DNA of 64,000 nt from Candidatus Saccharimonadota bacterium (GTDB lineage Bacteria > Patescibacteriota > Saccharimonadia > Saccharimonadales > Saccharimonadaceae). Made by a program: the position numbers and the translations under genes. Each line of letters begins with the position of its first letter. The first letter of the stretch is position 1. Of the stretch, positions 44,067 to 51,718 are shown one piece after another. Below the pieces are notes generated by a model that was not told the origin of the DNA, searched no databases, and saw only the letters and a list, made by a program, of their open reading frames with translations. The stretch covers positions 1 through 64,000 of the forward strand of contig JAUMZA010000004.1 in the NCBI GenBank assembly GCA_030528355.1. The letters run 5' to 3'.

Positions 44067-45665
44067 TCATTTTCCGCCAGATAGCTTATCTTTTATGCGG
44101 ACAATATGTTGCCATACTTCTCTTCGCCACTCCCAGCCAGCATACCCAACTGCAATACTACCCGCACCGGCCAGTGCGACCCACGAGGCTATTGTATCAC
44201 CACTCGGTGCAACCTCTTCTACCGCAAACGTCTGCTTATCATCTTTAGCCTGCGATTGCACCTTGCGACAGCGTCCGGTTTGGGGATTACGCTCTTGCCC
44301 AGCTGGGCATGGCTTTGGCGTTTTAGGGACAGGGATTTTGCGGCAACGACCGGTGGCAGGATTACGTTCTTCACCCGGCTTACAGGGTGTCAGAGCAGCA
44401 GCCTTGGTGGCAGCAACGGTTTGCAATTTACGACACCGACCAGTTTCGGGGTGGCGATATTCACCAGGGCCACAAGGTTTTACGGCAGTAGTAGCCGGGG
44501 CGCCCGCAATCTTACGGCACCGACCCGTGGCAGGGTTGCGTTCTTGCCCTGCCGGGCAATCGGGCTGCATATGAACACTTGGTGCCTGCACTTTCCGGCA
44601 GCGACCAGTTGCAGGATTTCGCTCCTGGCCAGCCGGGCACGGAGCTGGCGTTGCCACCGACTCTGCCGGCTCGGGTTGCGGCGGGATAATCTGATTTGGC
44701 CCAGTTGGCTGTGGCACGCCCCATCGCCACACTCCATCAACATCTCGAGCCCAAGACGTTCCCTGTTTTACACTAGGATATTCTACAATCGTCGAAAGAT
44801 ATGGCACTATCCCGTAACTATCTTCAAGCCACACATAGGCACCGCCATCCACTACGTTCAACGAACTCCCATCTGCAAGCGTCTGGATTGTCACATACTC
44901 ACCCGGCTGCACCACACCCGTCAGCGGCACAGTGTTTTGCTTAGTGATAGACTGCCCCATGTGTCCAATACGGAGCCTCACGCCAGCAAAATCAACCGGG
45001 CTATCGGTATGATTATAAAACTTTACATAATCCGTGCAATCTGCAGCATAATTTGCAGGTGAGCAATCCTTTGCCTTTGGTAAGATTTCGATAGGGGCTA
45101 GCGGAAATGTTGCTCGTGGCACATATACCCCATCAGCTATTACTGGCGAGGTCTGATCTGCTAGCTTTTTATATTGATGACTAGCCGCAACCCCACCACT
45201 CGCCGTGCGAGCAATCGCATATCTGACCTGCTGTGGCAACGTATTCATTGGTATAGTTAGCTCAGTATACTCACCCGCCGCATGTGCGAGCACTACTATA
45301 TCGTCCTGGGTAAATGATTCCAGCCACTCTAGCGGCAACACACCTTCGCCCTGTAAGTCAGGCGTAGCACTCATCACTACATAGCTGCCCGGGGCAAGAT
45401 ATTGCTGCGGCAACTCATACGATTGCACCACCGCACCAGCCGCACGCACTTCAAACCGCCAATCAGATAATTTCACTACCGTTTCGCTGGCATTATATAG
45501 CTGCACATAAGCCGGCATGTCCTGCGTGGCACTAAATTCTGTTACAGCAAGTGGCGAAGATTTGCGTAATGGCACACTCGGCACCACTGCTAGAGCCGCT
45601 GCCGCATGACTCATCGTCACACACATCAGCCCTACTATCACAAGATAGTGCCATACACGCTTCAT
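44067..45665 (-). CDS. Surface protein with two lamin-tail domains and five Cys repeats
   Basis: This 532-residue protein has a signal peptide (about 1-26), two lamin-tail (LTD) beta domains (about 37-145 and 186-320, each with the VxLYNxxxxxVxLxxWxF or VKFYNHTDSPVDFAG type motif) and five copies of a 16-residue unit CPAGQERNPATGRCRK (residues 343-358, 370-385, 398-413, 428-443, 453-468). A C-terminal membrane helix (about 492-510) and a basic tail follow. Each repeat has two cysteines 13 residues apart and could form a small disulfide loop or bind a ligand. The protein is anchored outward, so host contact or wall binding is plausible. This is inference. Confidence 0.85.
   Translation of the reverse strand: MKRVWHYLVIVGLMCVTMSHAAAALAVVPSVPLRKSSPLAVTEFSATQDMPAYVQLYNASETVVKLSDWRFEVRAAGAVVQSYELPQQYLAPGSYVVMSATPDLQGEGVLPLEWLESFTQDDIVVLAHAAGEYTELTIPMNTLPQQVRYAIARTASGGVAASHQYKKLADQTSPVIADGVYVPRATFPLAPIEILPKAKDCSPANYAADCTDYVKFYNHTDSPVDFAGVRLRIGHMGQSITKQNTVPLTGVVQPGEYVTIQTLADGSSLNVVDGGAYVWLEDSYGIVPYLSTIVEYPSVKQGTSWARDVDGVWRWGVPQPTGPNQIIPPQPEPAESVATPAPCPAGQERNPATGRCRKVQAPSVHMQPDCPAGQERNPATGRCRKIAGAPATTAVKPCGPGEYRHPETGRCRKLQTVAATKAAALTPCKPGEERNPATGRCRKIPVPKTPKPCPAGQERNPQTGRCRKVQSQAKDDKQTFAVEEVAPSGDTIASWVALAGAGSIAVGYAGWEWRREVWQHIVRIKDKLSGGK
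44262..44639 (-). repeat. Five tandem-spaced 48-base coding repeats
   Basis: The DNA encoding the five Cys units of the lamin-tail protein is repeated with spacers of 30-45 bases. Copies 1, 2 and 5 are the most alike; copies 3 and 4 have diverged (CGPGEYRHPETGRCRK, CKPGEERNPATGRCRK). It is a protein repeat and not a CRISPR array. Confidence 0.85.
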
Positions 45666-45738
45666 ATATTCAGCCTACCTTAAAATAAGATACAGTGCAA
45701 GGCAACCTCACACTGTACTGTTTTTCCTGGCTTACAAT

Positions 45739-46461
45739 CTACGCTACATCAACTGTAATATCAGCGTTGGTGTGCACATTCACCACATCGTCAAGATCAT
45801 CCAGTGCATCCATCAGCTTCATCATTTTTTGGGCAGTTTCGGCATCGTCAATGGCGATTTCGTTGTTGGCCACATACTGCAGCTCGGCATCAAGCACTTT
45901 CATATCAGCATCGATAATTGCCTGGCGTACTTTGGCTAATTCTTTCTGATCAGTATACACAATCAATTCGCCGTCCTCTTCAACTGCGTCGTCCGCGCCA
46001 GCATCTAGCACCATCAGCAAAGCATCTTCACCTGTTGCCGCCACGCGAATCACACCCTTGCGGGTAAATTGAAACATCACACTGCCCGCATCGGCAATGC
46101 GACCGCCGTTTTTTGCCAAAGCAGTTTTGACTTCTGGCAAGGTACGGTTGCGGTTATCGGTGGCAGTTTCGATAATTAAACCAACCCCAGCCGGGCCGTA
46201 GCCTTCGTAGGTAATCTCTTCCAGTGCAGCCGCATTTTTATCGTTGACACGATCAATCGCCCGCTGAATATTTGCATTTGGCATATTGGCCGCCTTGGCC
46301 TTTTCAATCGCCAGTGCCAGTGCCGGATTCATGGTTGGGTCGGTGCCGCCACGTGCCGCAATTGCAATCTGATTACCAATACGAGTAAAAATTGCCCCAC
46401 GCTTGGCATCATTCGCACCTTTATCACGTTTAATCTTTGCCCATTTACTGTGTCCTGCCAT
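45739..46461 (-). CDS. YebC/PmpR-family protein
   Basis: The 240-residue protein begins AGHSKWAKIKRDKGANDAKR, the YebC hallmark, and contains YEGYGPAGVGLIIETATDN. It is full length. Members act in transcription control or help ribosomes through poly-proline stretches; Pro-rich tails here (PBP, lamin-tail and PH-domain proteins) make the latter attractive. Ribosome site GGAGATAG precedes the ATG. Confidence 0.95.
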   Translation of the reverse strand: MAGHSKWAKIKRDKGANDAKRGAIFTRIGNQIAIAARGGTDPTMNPALALAIEKAKAANMPNANIQRAIDRVNDKNAAALEEITYEGYGPAGVGLIIETATDNRNRTLPEVKTALAKNGGRIADAGSVMFQFTRKGVIRVAATGEDALLMVLDAGADDAVEEDGELIVYTDQKELAKVRQAIIDADMKVLDAELQYVANNEIAIDDAETAQKMMKLMDALDDLDDVVNVHTNADITVDVA

Positions 46462-46533
46462 ATAAACTATCTCCGTTACAGTTGCATTTTCTTTTCTTTA
46501 TTATACCAGAAAGCCCTACAGCCCGGCGGGTGA

Positions 46534-47997
46534 TTATTCCACCACATTGACCGCCCGATACTCCACCGTACTACGCCGGTATAGCCATATTGTTACTATT
46601 GCCAGCACCACATACATTGCTACCGCCATCTGCCAGCCCACCTGCCACTCTGTCGCCGCCCATGGCACTGCTGCCAGCGTATCAACCACCATTGTCATAT
46701 ATTGCAGCAATGCCTGGGTTGGCCACGCTACCACGCCGGCAGCCATAGGTATCCATAAAGAAGCTAGACCAGTAACCGCTACCATCACCATTGCCAGTGG
46801 CACTAATGGCAGCACCAATATATTAGCCAACAACGCCACGTTCGAAAATGTGCCAAACATTACCAAAATAATCGGTGCTGTGTATACCTGTGCCGACAAT
46901 GTTTCACCAACAATTTGCCGTAATGCACCCGGCTTTGCATCTCCAAAAAAGTATGATTGTAACACCGGTGCACACAACATCACGCCCGCAAACGCCGCAA
47001 AACTCAACAGCCAGCCAACATCACCCCAAATGTAGGACGGCTGCACCAACACCGAAATCGCCGCCGTTACCAACAAAAGTACCAACGGGTGCAATTGCCT
47101 ACCATAATACCACGCCAGTAAACTTATTCCTGCTACCATACCCGCCCGCATCATGCTAGGGCTCAAACCTGTAATCCCTATAAACATAGCCGCCATGCTA
47201 CCACCTGCTAATGCTGCCGCATACCGAGATACTCTCCCAAACAAACGGCGAGCAAATCGCACTAGAATAGTTAAATTATACCCGCTTGCTACCACCACAT
47301 GCGTTAAGCCTACTGTTCGCAGTGCTTCATCAAAATCCGGCGGTAAGGCACTTTTTTGCCCCAATACATACCCGGCCCCTAAAGCAGCTTCCGTACTGGC
47401 TAACTGCTGGTGAATACCGCCACTCAACCAATCCCGTAGCTCTACAAACGGATCTCTGCCCACCTCACGCTGTACTTGCACTACCTTTGCCCGGTACATT
47501 GCCCCAGCGTATGTACCAAATCCTTCTTGCAATCGACCCTGTATTTGCACAATATCGCTACGCTGCAGCCGCTTGCCATCATCACCACTCACTACCACCC
47601 AAAATATTCCTTCTACCGGTGTTTTTTGCACTGTATGTGCCGCTAATCTCACCACCGCATCACCCCGCTTTGTTATAGTTACGTCCTCCGACACCACACC
47701 TTCTAGCAGCACCTCGTGGCCATACATTGCCACGGCTGGCTGCATACCCGCCATCACCATATTGCCCCGAGTGTAGCCCAGCAGCATACCAACCATACAC
47801 AGCAGAACTACACTCCATACGAATCGCCATCGCAACAATAATAATAGCAACACACCCCACACCACTAGCCACACCCAGCTCGCGAACCATGCACCACTGG
47901 CTACCCGAGCCAACAATGCACCTATCAAGATACCAGCCCCGCATGCAACAACCCCATACACAAGTGGCAATCTGACAGTAGTGCAACGCTGCTTCAT
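46534..47997 (-). CDS. comEC: ComEC/Rec2-type DNA uptake channel, competence domain only
   Basis: The 487-residue protein has a cluster of N-terminal membrane helices, an OB-like DUF4131 segment (about 95-170), then the Competence domain with LRTVGLTHVVVASGYNLTIL and GLSPSMMRAGMVAGISLLAWYYGRQLHPL, all typical ComEC signatures. About ten helices in all. The C-terminal metallo-beta-lactamase domain found in many ComEC proteins (total about 700-800 residues) is absent. A -10 TATACT lies 7 bases before the ATG. ComEC moves single-stranded DNA into the cell; with pili and RecA this argues for uptake of external DNA. Confidence 0.93.
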   Translation of the reverse strand: MKQRCTTVRLPLVYGVVACGAGILIGALLARVASGAWFASWVWLVVWGVLLLLLLRWRFVWSVVLLCMVGMLLGYTRGNMVMAGMQPAVAMYGHEVLLEGVVSEDVTITKRGDAVVRLAAHTVQKTPVEGIFWVVVSGDDGKRLQRSDIVQIQGRLQEGFGTYAGAMYRAKVVQVQREVGRDPFVELRDWLSGGIHQQLASTEAALGAGYVLGQKSALPPDFDEALRTVGLTHVVVASGYNLTILVRFARRLFGRVSRYAAALAGGSMAAMFIGITGLSPSMMRAGMVAGISLLAWYYGRQLHPLVLLLVTAAISVLVQPSYIWGDVGWLLSFAAFAGVMLCAPVLQSYFFGDAKPGALRQIVGETLSAQVYTAPIILVMFGTFSNVALLANILVLPLVPLAMVMVAVTGLASLWIPMAAGVVAWPTQALLQYMTMVVDTLAAVPWAATEWQVGWQMAVAMYVVLAIVTIWLYRRSTVEYRAVNVVE

Positions 47998-48041
47998 ATG
48001 GGTTAGTATATCATTATTTATACAAAATATTACGTTTATGC

Positions 48042-48070
48042 TTGACTTTTTTATTATTTTGTGATATATA
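48042..48070 (+). promoter_or_regulatory. Promoter of the 130-residue gene
   Basis: TTGACT (48042-48047) and TATATA (48065-48070) are separated by 17 bases. This is the best -35/-10 pair in the window. The leader to the ATG at 48179 is about 100 bases. Confidence 0.7.
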
Positions 48071-48178
48071 TGTATATGGACACATCGAGTTGTCCAGGGT
48101 GTTACGGTCTACGTAGCATTAACGCCTTTGTATCGCAGGCATCGCGATATCGCTCATTAATGGAAGGAACTGGTTATC

Positions 48179-48571
48179 ATGACCATTCTGTTTTCAGGCA
48201 TCACTCGTAAAGTTGTACAACAGGCTGCCCTGCTTGATGTGAAGAACGATTTCTACCCAGAAATCCCACTCACGATTGAATCTCGCTGGCGACTGTTTAG
48301 CCCTTTCACTGCACCAACTGCAGTCAAAGCCCATATCACCGCACAAATTGTCGGTTACGGCTCAGGAATTTCGGGTGATTACCTTGAGGTGATTCTACTT
48401 GATGCAGACGATCCAGAAATTGATGGTATTTCCATTCAAAACATCTCGACACCGCTCCGCATCTTTTACGATATCGATACTCAAAAAGGCTCGCTTGAAG
48501 CAGAACAGGAAGAAGAATTCCTTTCGTACTGCGAACCGTGCATCGAACTGCTTGATACTCACTTCGTCTAG
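48179..48571 (+). CDS. Hypothetical 130-residue acidic protein
   Basis: No family is recognised. The acidic soluble protein (many Asp/Glu, pairs of Cys in SYCEPCIELL near the end) has mixed alpha/beta character with a strand-rich centre (AHITAQIVGYGSG, YLEVILLDADDPE). There is no signal peptide. The ATG has a good GGAAGGAAC ribosome site. It stands alone with a strong promoter, a long leader and a strong terminator, which suggests high and perhaps regulated expression. It could not be linked to a pathway. Confidence 0.75.
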   Translation: MTILFSGITRKVVQQAALLDVKNDFYPEIPLTIESRWRLFSPFTAPTAVKAHITAQIVGYGSGISGDYLEVILLDADDPEIDGISIQNISTPLRIFYDIDTQKGSLEAEQEEEFLSYCEPCIELLDTHFV

Positions 48572-48592
48572 CACGTAGCCTTCACCCACCCA

Positions 48593-48616
48593 CCCCGACA
48601 CAATGTCGGGGTTTTT
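48593..48616 (+). terminator. Strong terminator after the 130-residue gene
   Basis: An 8-bp stem CCCCGACA/TGTCGGGG with a CAA loop is followed by TTTTT. Confidence 0.92.
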
Positions 48617-48650
48617 CCTTGTGGTAAAGCTGTGGAAACTATGCGGAAAA

Positions 48651-49739
48651 CTACACAGTTGGCGGCGTCCAGTACTGCTGGATGATCTGCTGAGTTTGAT
48701 CTGGCTGGAATTGCAGGGCTTGCTGCCAGGTCATGCCAGTATCTTGTTGGAAGCTGGCCATTGCTTGGATAAGATTGTCCACCTGGACATGGGAGATGCT
48801 GTAGCCGTTGGCGGCGGTGAAGGTTTCGATTTTTTTGGTATCGCTACGGTATTGTTCGGTAATTTTTATCGTATCAGATGAATCATGTAGGCGAATATAC
48901 ATATCCTGGCCGCTTCGTTCAAACATAACTACGTTGGTGTTGTAGTTAAGCTGAATCGTATCCACTCCCCCGGTATCCACCAGTATATCCTGGCCATCTC
49001 CCCTGTTGAAGATGTAGGTGTCATTGCCGGTGTCGCCGTCGAGTCGGTCGTTGCCGGTGCCGCCAATGAGGGTGTTGGTGCCAATGCGTGTATCGTTGCG
49101 GTAATTACCAATGACATCGCTTTCGTTGGCATAGTTAATGGCTTTGTCTTTGTAGTAGGTATAGTCTACTTTTTTGCCAGAGGCGGAGGTAATCACAGAG
49201 CCAATTCCGGGGGCGTTAAAAGTAACTGCCCGGTGGTCTGTTTTGTAGGTGAGATATTGTGCTAATGCACCGCCCAAAGAATGGCCGGTGAATGAATAGT
49301 TAGTGATGTCTGGTTTGGTGGCAAGGACGTTATGGACGAATTGTTCGGCATGATGGAACTGAGTGGGGATGGTGTGAGTGAGGCCAGAGAATAGCTGTTC
49401 GTCGGTAGCGATATCTCCAAGGTCATTCAGTTCTGTACCCCGAAAGGCAAACACTACTTCTTTCGTGTCTGGATTTTGCAGGGCGATGGCGGACATGCCG
49501 GAGCTGTAGGTTTCGGCGTTCACAATCACCCAATCCGACAAAGAAGAGAGAGCGTGGAATTCGGGGGAGATTTCGCCAGTCTTTTCATGTTTATAGCCTT
49601 TGACGATCTCCTGCTCAACCCCTTTTTGGCTATTTGCTTCTGCAATAACTCTCCCCAGGTTCCTTTCGGTAAACTGAGACAAATCAGAATACGCCAATGC
49701 ACTTACTGCTAGATATTGTTCAGTTGTTATGTTTGCCAT
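48651..49739 (-). CDS. Class 3-type lipase with RTX nonapeptide-like repeats
   Basis: This 362-residue alpha/beta hydrolase has the lipase nucleophile elbow FTGHSLGGALAQY (Ser154), an oxyanion-side motif VFAFRGTELND, and likely Asp/His partners later. Residues 225-250 (IGGTGNDRLDGDTGNDTYIF) match the RTX GGxGxDxLx calcium-binding pattern, here about two turns. It has no signal peptide; RTX proteins usually leave through type I secretion, and no such system is in the window. A canonical AGGAGGT ribosome site lies 8 bases before the ATG, unlike many neighbours. It is coupled to the upstream membrane-anchored gene. It may act on host membrane lipids; acquisition from another bacterium is likely but not shown. 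Confidence 0.85.
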   Translation of the reverse strand: MANITTEQYLAVSALAYSDLSQFTERNLGRVIAEANSQKGVEQEIVKGYKHEKTGEISPEFHALSSLSDWVIVNAETYSSGMSAIALQNPDTKEVVFAFRGTELNDLGDIATDEQLFSGLTHTIPTQFHHAEQFVHNVLATKPDITNYSFTGHSLGGALAQYLTYKTDHRAVTFNAPGIGSVITSASGKKVDYTYYKDKAINYANESDVIGNYRNDTRIGTNTLIGGTGNDRLDGDTGNDTYIFNRGDGQDILVDTGGVDTIQLNYNTNVVMFERSGQDMYIRLHDSSDTIKITEQYRSDTKKIETFTAANGYSISHVQVDNLIQAMASFQQDTGMTWQQALQFQPDQTQQIIQQYWTPPTV

Positions 49740-49741
49740 AA

Positions 49742-50326
49742 TTAATACCTCCTAACTTTTCCTATATGTGCTTCTAGCTGCTGCACGTCTGTAAGTCTGT
49801 TAACATCTTCTTCGCTGAGACTATAGCAGCCCCTTCTATTTTTTGTACAGGTATGAAAAGATATTTCAGGAATCTTATCTTGCTTAAATATAGCTAGCAA
49901 ACCCCACACCTCCTGGGCAGTAAATTCTCTATCTCCATATATAGATAAATCAATAGCAGTTCCCGGACTGTCTTTGTACTGAGAGAATTTTGGCACCCCT
50001 TTGCTGAAATCAATCTCTAGAAGCAAGCTCCTATTGTAAGAAATCGACAGATCATATTTCACACCTCCACCTACTATGTCTACAACTCTATCCCTAACTC
50101 GCTGTATATATTCACGCTTCCACGCCACACTTAGGTATCCATCATCATAACTATGCGGCCCTACCACCGGTCTGCCGTAGTCCCATACCTTAAATTTAAT
50201 GTCAGGGTTATCTTTAGGGTAGGCGTCAGCGGTGGGATCACCTTCAACCCCCAGGCCAGCACCTTCGATGCGGTAGTTTTTTACTACGAATTCTTTTTTG
50301 TATTTGTCTTGGAGGTAGGTTTGCAT
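49742..50326 (-). CDS. Lipase-partner protein, soluble domain (after an in-frame TAG)
   Basis: This 194-residue alpha/beta protein opens with MQTYLQDKYKKEFVVKNYR. A TVEGDPTADAYPKD-like segment follows, then a central domain and a Cys pair (HTCTKNRRGC). It resembles membrane-anchored or lipoprotein-type proteins of Firmicutes that start with a membrane segment and a (Y/F)LxxKYxKxF helix. The ATG is in frame with the upstream 45-codon anchor ORF, separated only by TAG and one AAA codon, so the ancestral protein was probably one chain. No ribosome site is seen before this ATG. It ends 2 bases before the lipase. An immunity or chaperone role toward the lipase is possible. This is inference. Confidence 0.55.
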   Translation of the reverse strand: MQTYLQDKYKKEFVVKNYRIEGAGLGVEGDPTADAYPKDNPDIKFKVWDYGRPVVGPHSYDDGYLSVAWKREYIQRVRDRVVDIVGGGVKYDLSISYNRSLLLEIDFSKGVPKFSQYKDSPGTAIDLSIYGDREFTAQEVWGLLAIFKQDKIPEISFHTCTKNRRGCYSLSEEDVNRLTDVQQLEAHIGKVRRY

Positions 50327-50329
50327 TTT

Positions 50330-50467
50330 CTATTTGCTATATTCTACACCAGCATAATGTAGCAAAATTGGTGTAATAATGATGGCGGCAATAATTAGTA
50401 AGGCTTTTTTAAGACGACGGGGCTTTTTGGGCTTTGTTGTTTCGATGGAAGGTTGAGTATTTTGCAT
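50330..50467 (-). CDS. Small membrane-anchor ORF, in-frame N-terminal part of the lipase partner
   Basis: This 45-residue reading frame has a Lys/Arg/Pro-rich cytosolic end (KPKKPRRLKK), a hydrophobic helix (ALLIIAAIIITPILLHYAG) and a TAG stop. The next sense codon is AAA, followed by the ATG of the soluble domain in the same frame. Either it is a separate tiny membrane protein, or a nonsense mutation (for example CAG or AAG to TAG) has split a 240-residue anchored protein, or the TAG is sometimes read through. The AAAAAGGC purine stretch upstream is a weak ribosome site. Confidence 0.6.
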   Translation of the reverse strand: MQNTQPSIETTKPKKPRRLKKALLIIAAIIITPILLHYAGVEYSK

Positions 50468-50565
50468 GAAGCTTGCCTTTTTGTTAGGTTGGTTAGGTTT
50501 ATGATAGCTTATAATTTTCTAAAACTCAACACACCCCATTCGTAGCCAGCTTATCCACTGGTATA

Positions 50566-50591
50566 CAAAAAATCCGCCATATAGGCGGATT
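50566..50591 (-). terminator. Terminator after tRNA-Lys
   Basis: AATCCGCC (50571-50578) pairs with GGCGGATT (50584-50591). On the minus strand the stem ends in a T run. Confidence 0.8.
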
Positions 50592-50607
50592 AGTTGCTTA
50601 TTACACA

Positions 50608-50684
50608 TGGTGAGGCCACTGGGGCTCGAACCCAGGACACCCTGCTTAAAAGGCAGGTGCTCTAACCAGCTGAGCTATGGCCTC
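50608..50684 (-). tRNA. tRNA-Lys (anticodon TTT)
   Basis: On the minus strand the acceptor GAGGCCA pairs with TGGCCTC. The anticodon arm CCTGC-CTTTTAA-GCAGG and the T-arm CTGGGTTCGAGCCCCAG are clean. CCA is encoded. A -10 TATACT lies just upstream. Confidence 0.95.
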
Positions 50685-50731
50685 GTATAGCAGTATACTT
50701 CAAAAAATATACCACAGGTAGCAGCTATTTG

Positions 50732-51220
50732 TCAATGTTTTGCAGATTTTGTGCGAGTTGGCATGCGGCCATATAGTTGCAACATATCGACAATAATTAA
50801 CACTAGCACTACCGTAATTACGTACTGCTGATATTGCATAACAACTGTGCCAAGTTCACGCAGTAAACCGGTCACTACTGCCCCTTCTAGCACACCACTA
50901 CACAACAACACCGCCAATAAGGCATATTGCAATGCCCCCATGATGCGCGGCAGTTTTTTACTGTACACCGGGCCGCCACCCAATAGTAGTAGAGATGGCA
51001 AAATGGTGATGGCAATACTCATAATAGTAGTTGGCGAAACAGGAAAGTCTATTGGAATGCCGATTGTTGCCGCCCAGCTAGCTAGCTGCGGCTGCCAAGC
51101 CTGCTGAAGCAGATAGCCCAAAACGAGTGCCGCACCCAATACACCAAATCGCCGCTTGGTGGCAAATGCCATCCCAAACAGCACCACGGCAACGATTCCA
51201 AACACTACTGCAATATCCAT
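50732..51220 (-). CDS. Small multi-pass membrane protein, function unknown
   Basis: The 162-residue protein has about five hydrophobic helices (starting at residue 3, then around 28-40, 62-82, 93-112 and 130-148) and a basic C-terminus (GRMPTRTKSAKH). No family is recognised. It starts 1 base after the stop of the DUF192 gene, so both form an operon. Its start has no room for its own promoter. Confidence 0.75.
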   Translation of the reverse strand: MDIAVVFGIVAVVLFGMAFATKRRFGVLGAALVLGYLLQQAWQPQLASWAATIGIPIDFPVSPTTIMSIAITILPSLLLLGGGPVYSKKLPRIMGALQYALLAVLLCSGVLEGAVVTGLLRELGTVVMQYQQYVITVVLVLIIVDMLQLYGRMPTRTKSAKH

Positions 51221-51221
51221 A

Positions 51222-51686
51222 TTATTGTACGATTCTTACTTCTTGTCCTATAGTTAGATATGTCATTTTTGCGGTTGAAGCGGCAAACTCTACTACATAC
51301 TTTGCCTTTTTTGTGGGGCGATATACTTTGGGATAGCTACCCGGCTGCATGGAGTGCTCTATATGTACCACTTTATATGTTTCGTCTAGCCAGACCACAT
51401 CAATCGGGTATCGCATATCACGCATCCAAATCCCCCAAAAATCAGCATGCGGAAACACAAATAGCATTGCATGATTTGGCGGCAGATAGGCTGTCCCGCT
51501 TAAGCCGGCGGCTCGCTCCTCTTCAGACTCGGCAACCTTAGCAGCAAACACCGTTTCACCAATGGTGATAGTTGCCCCGCTTTTGTAAAAAAAGTTTGTA
51601 CACACCCACCATACCAGCAACCCCATCAGTACGATGGCCATTACCAGTATAATTGCCTGCTCGCATTTACGGTCGGCTGCACCCAT
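51222..51686 (-). CDS. DUF192 protein
   Basis: This 154-residue protein has an N-terminal membrane helix (IILVMAIVLMGLLVWWVC) and a DUF192 domain: ERAAGLSGTAYLPPNHAMLFVF, then FWGIWMRDMRYPIDVVWLDE, the characteristic (M/W)x(N/D)(T/M)xxPLD(V/I)xF-like motif, and a closing VLExxAxxxKxxxxxxGxxV block. It would face outside the membrane. The ATG at 51686 has a -10 TATAAT 6 bases upstream. Function unknown in general. Confidence 0.92.
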   Translation of the reverse strand: MGAADRKCEQAIILVMAIVLMGLLVWWVCTNFFYKSGATITIGETVFAAKVAESEEERAAGLSGTAYLPPNHAMLFVFPHADFWGIWMRDMRYPIDVVWLDETYKVVHIEHSMQPGSYPKVYRPTKKAKYVVEFAASTAKMTYLTIGQEVRIVQ

Positions 51687-51718
51687 GTACCTATTATACA
51701 CAGGTGCGGCAGTTTATT

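Noticed and set aside
44262-44639. Regularly spaced repeats that could suggest a CRISPR array
   Set aside because: They lie in frame inside the lamin-tail protein gene, encode a conserved peptide unit and vary as coding sequence does. No cas genes are near.
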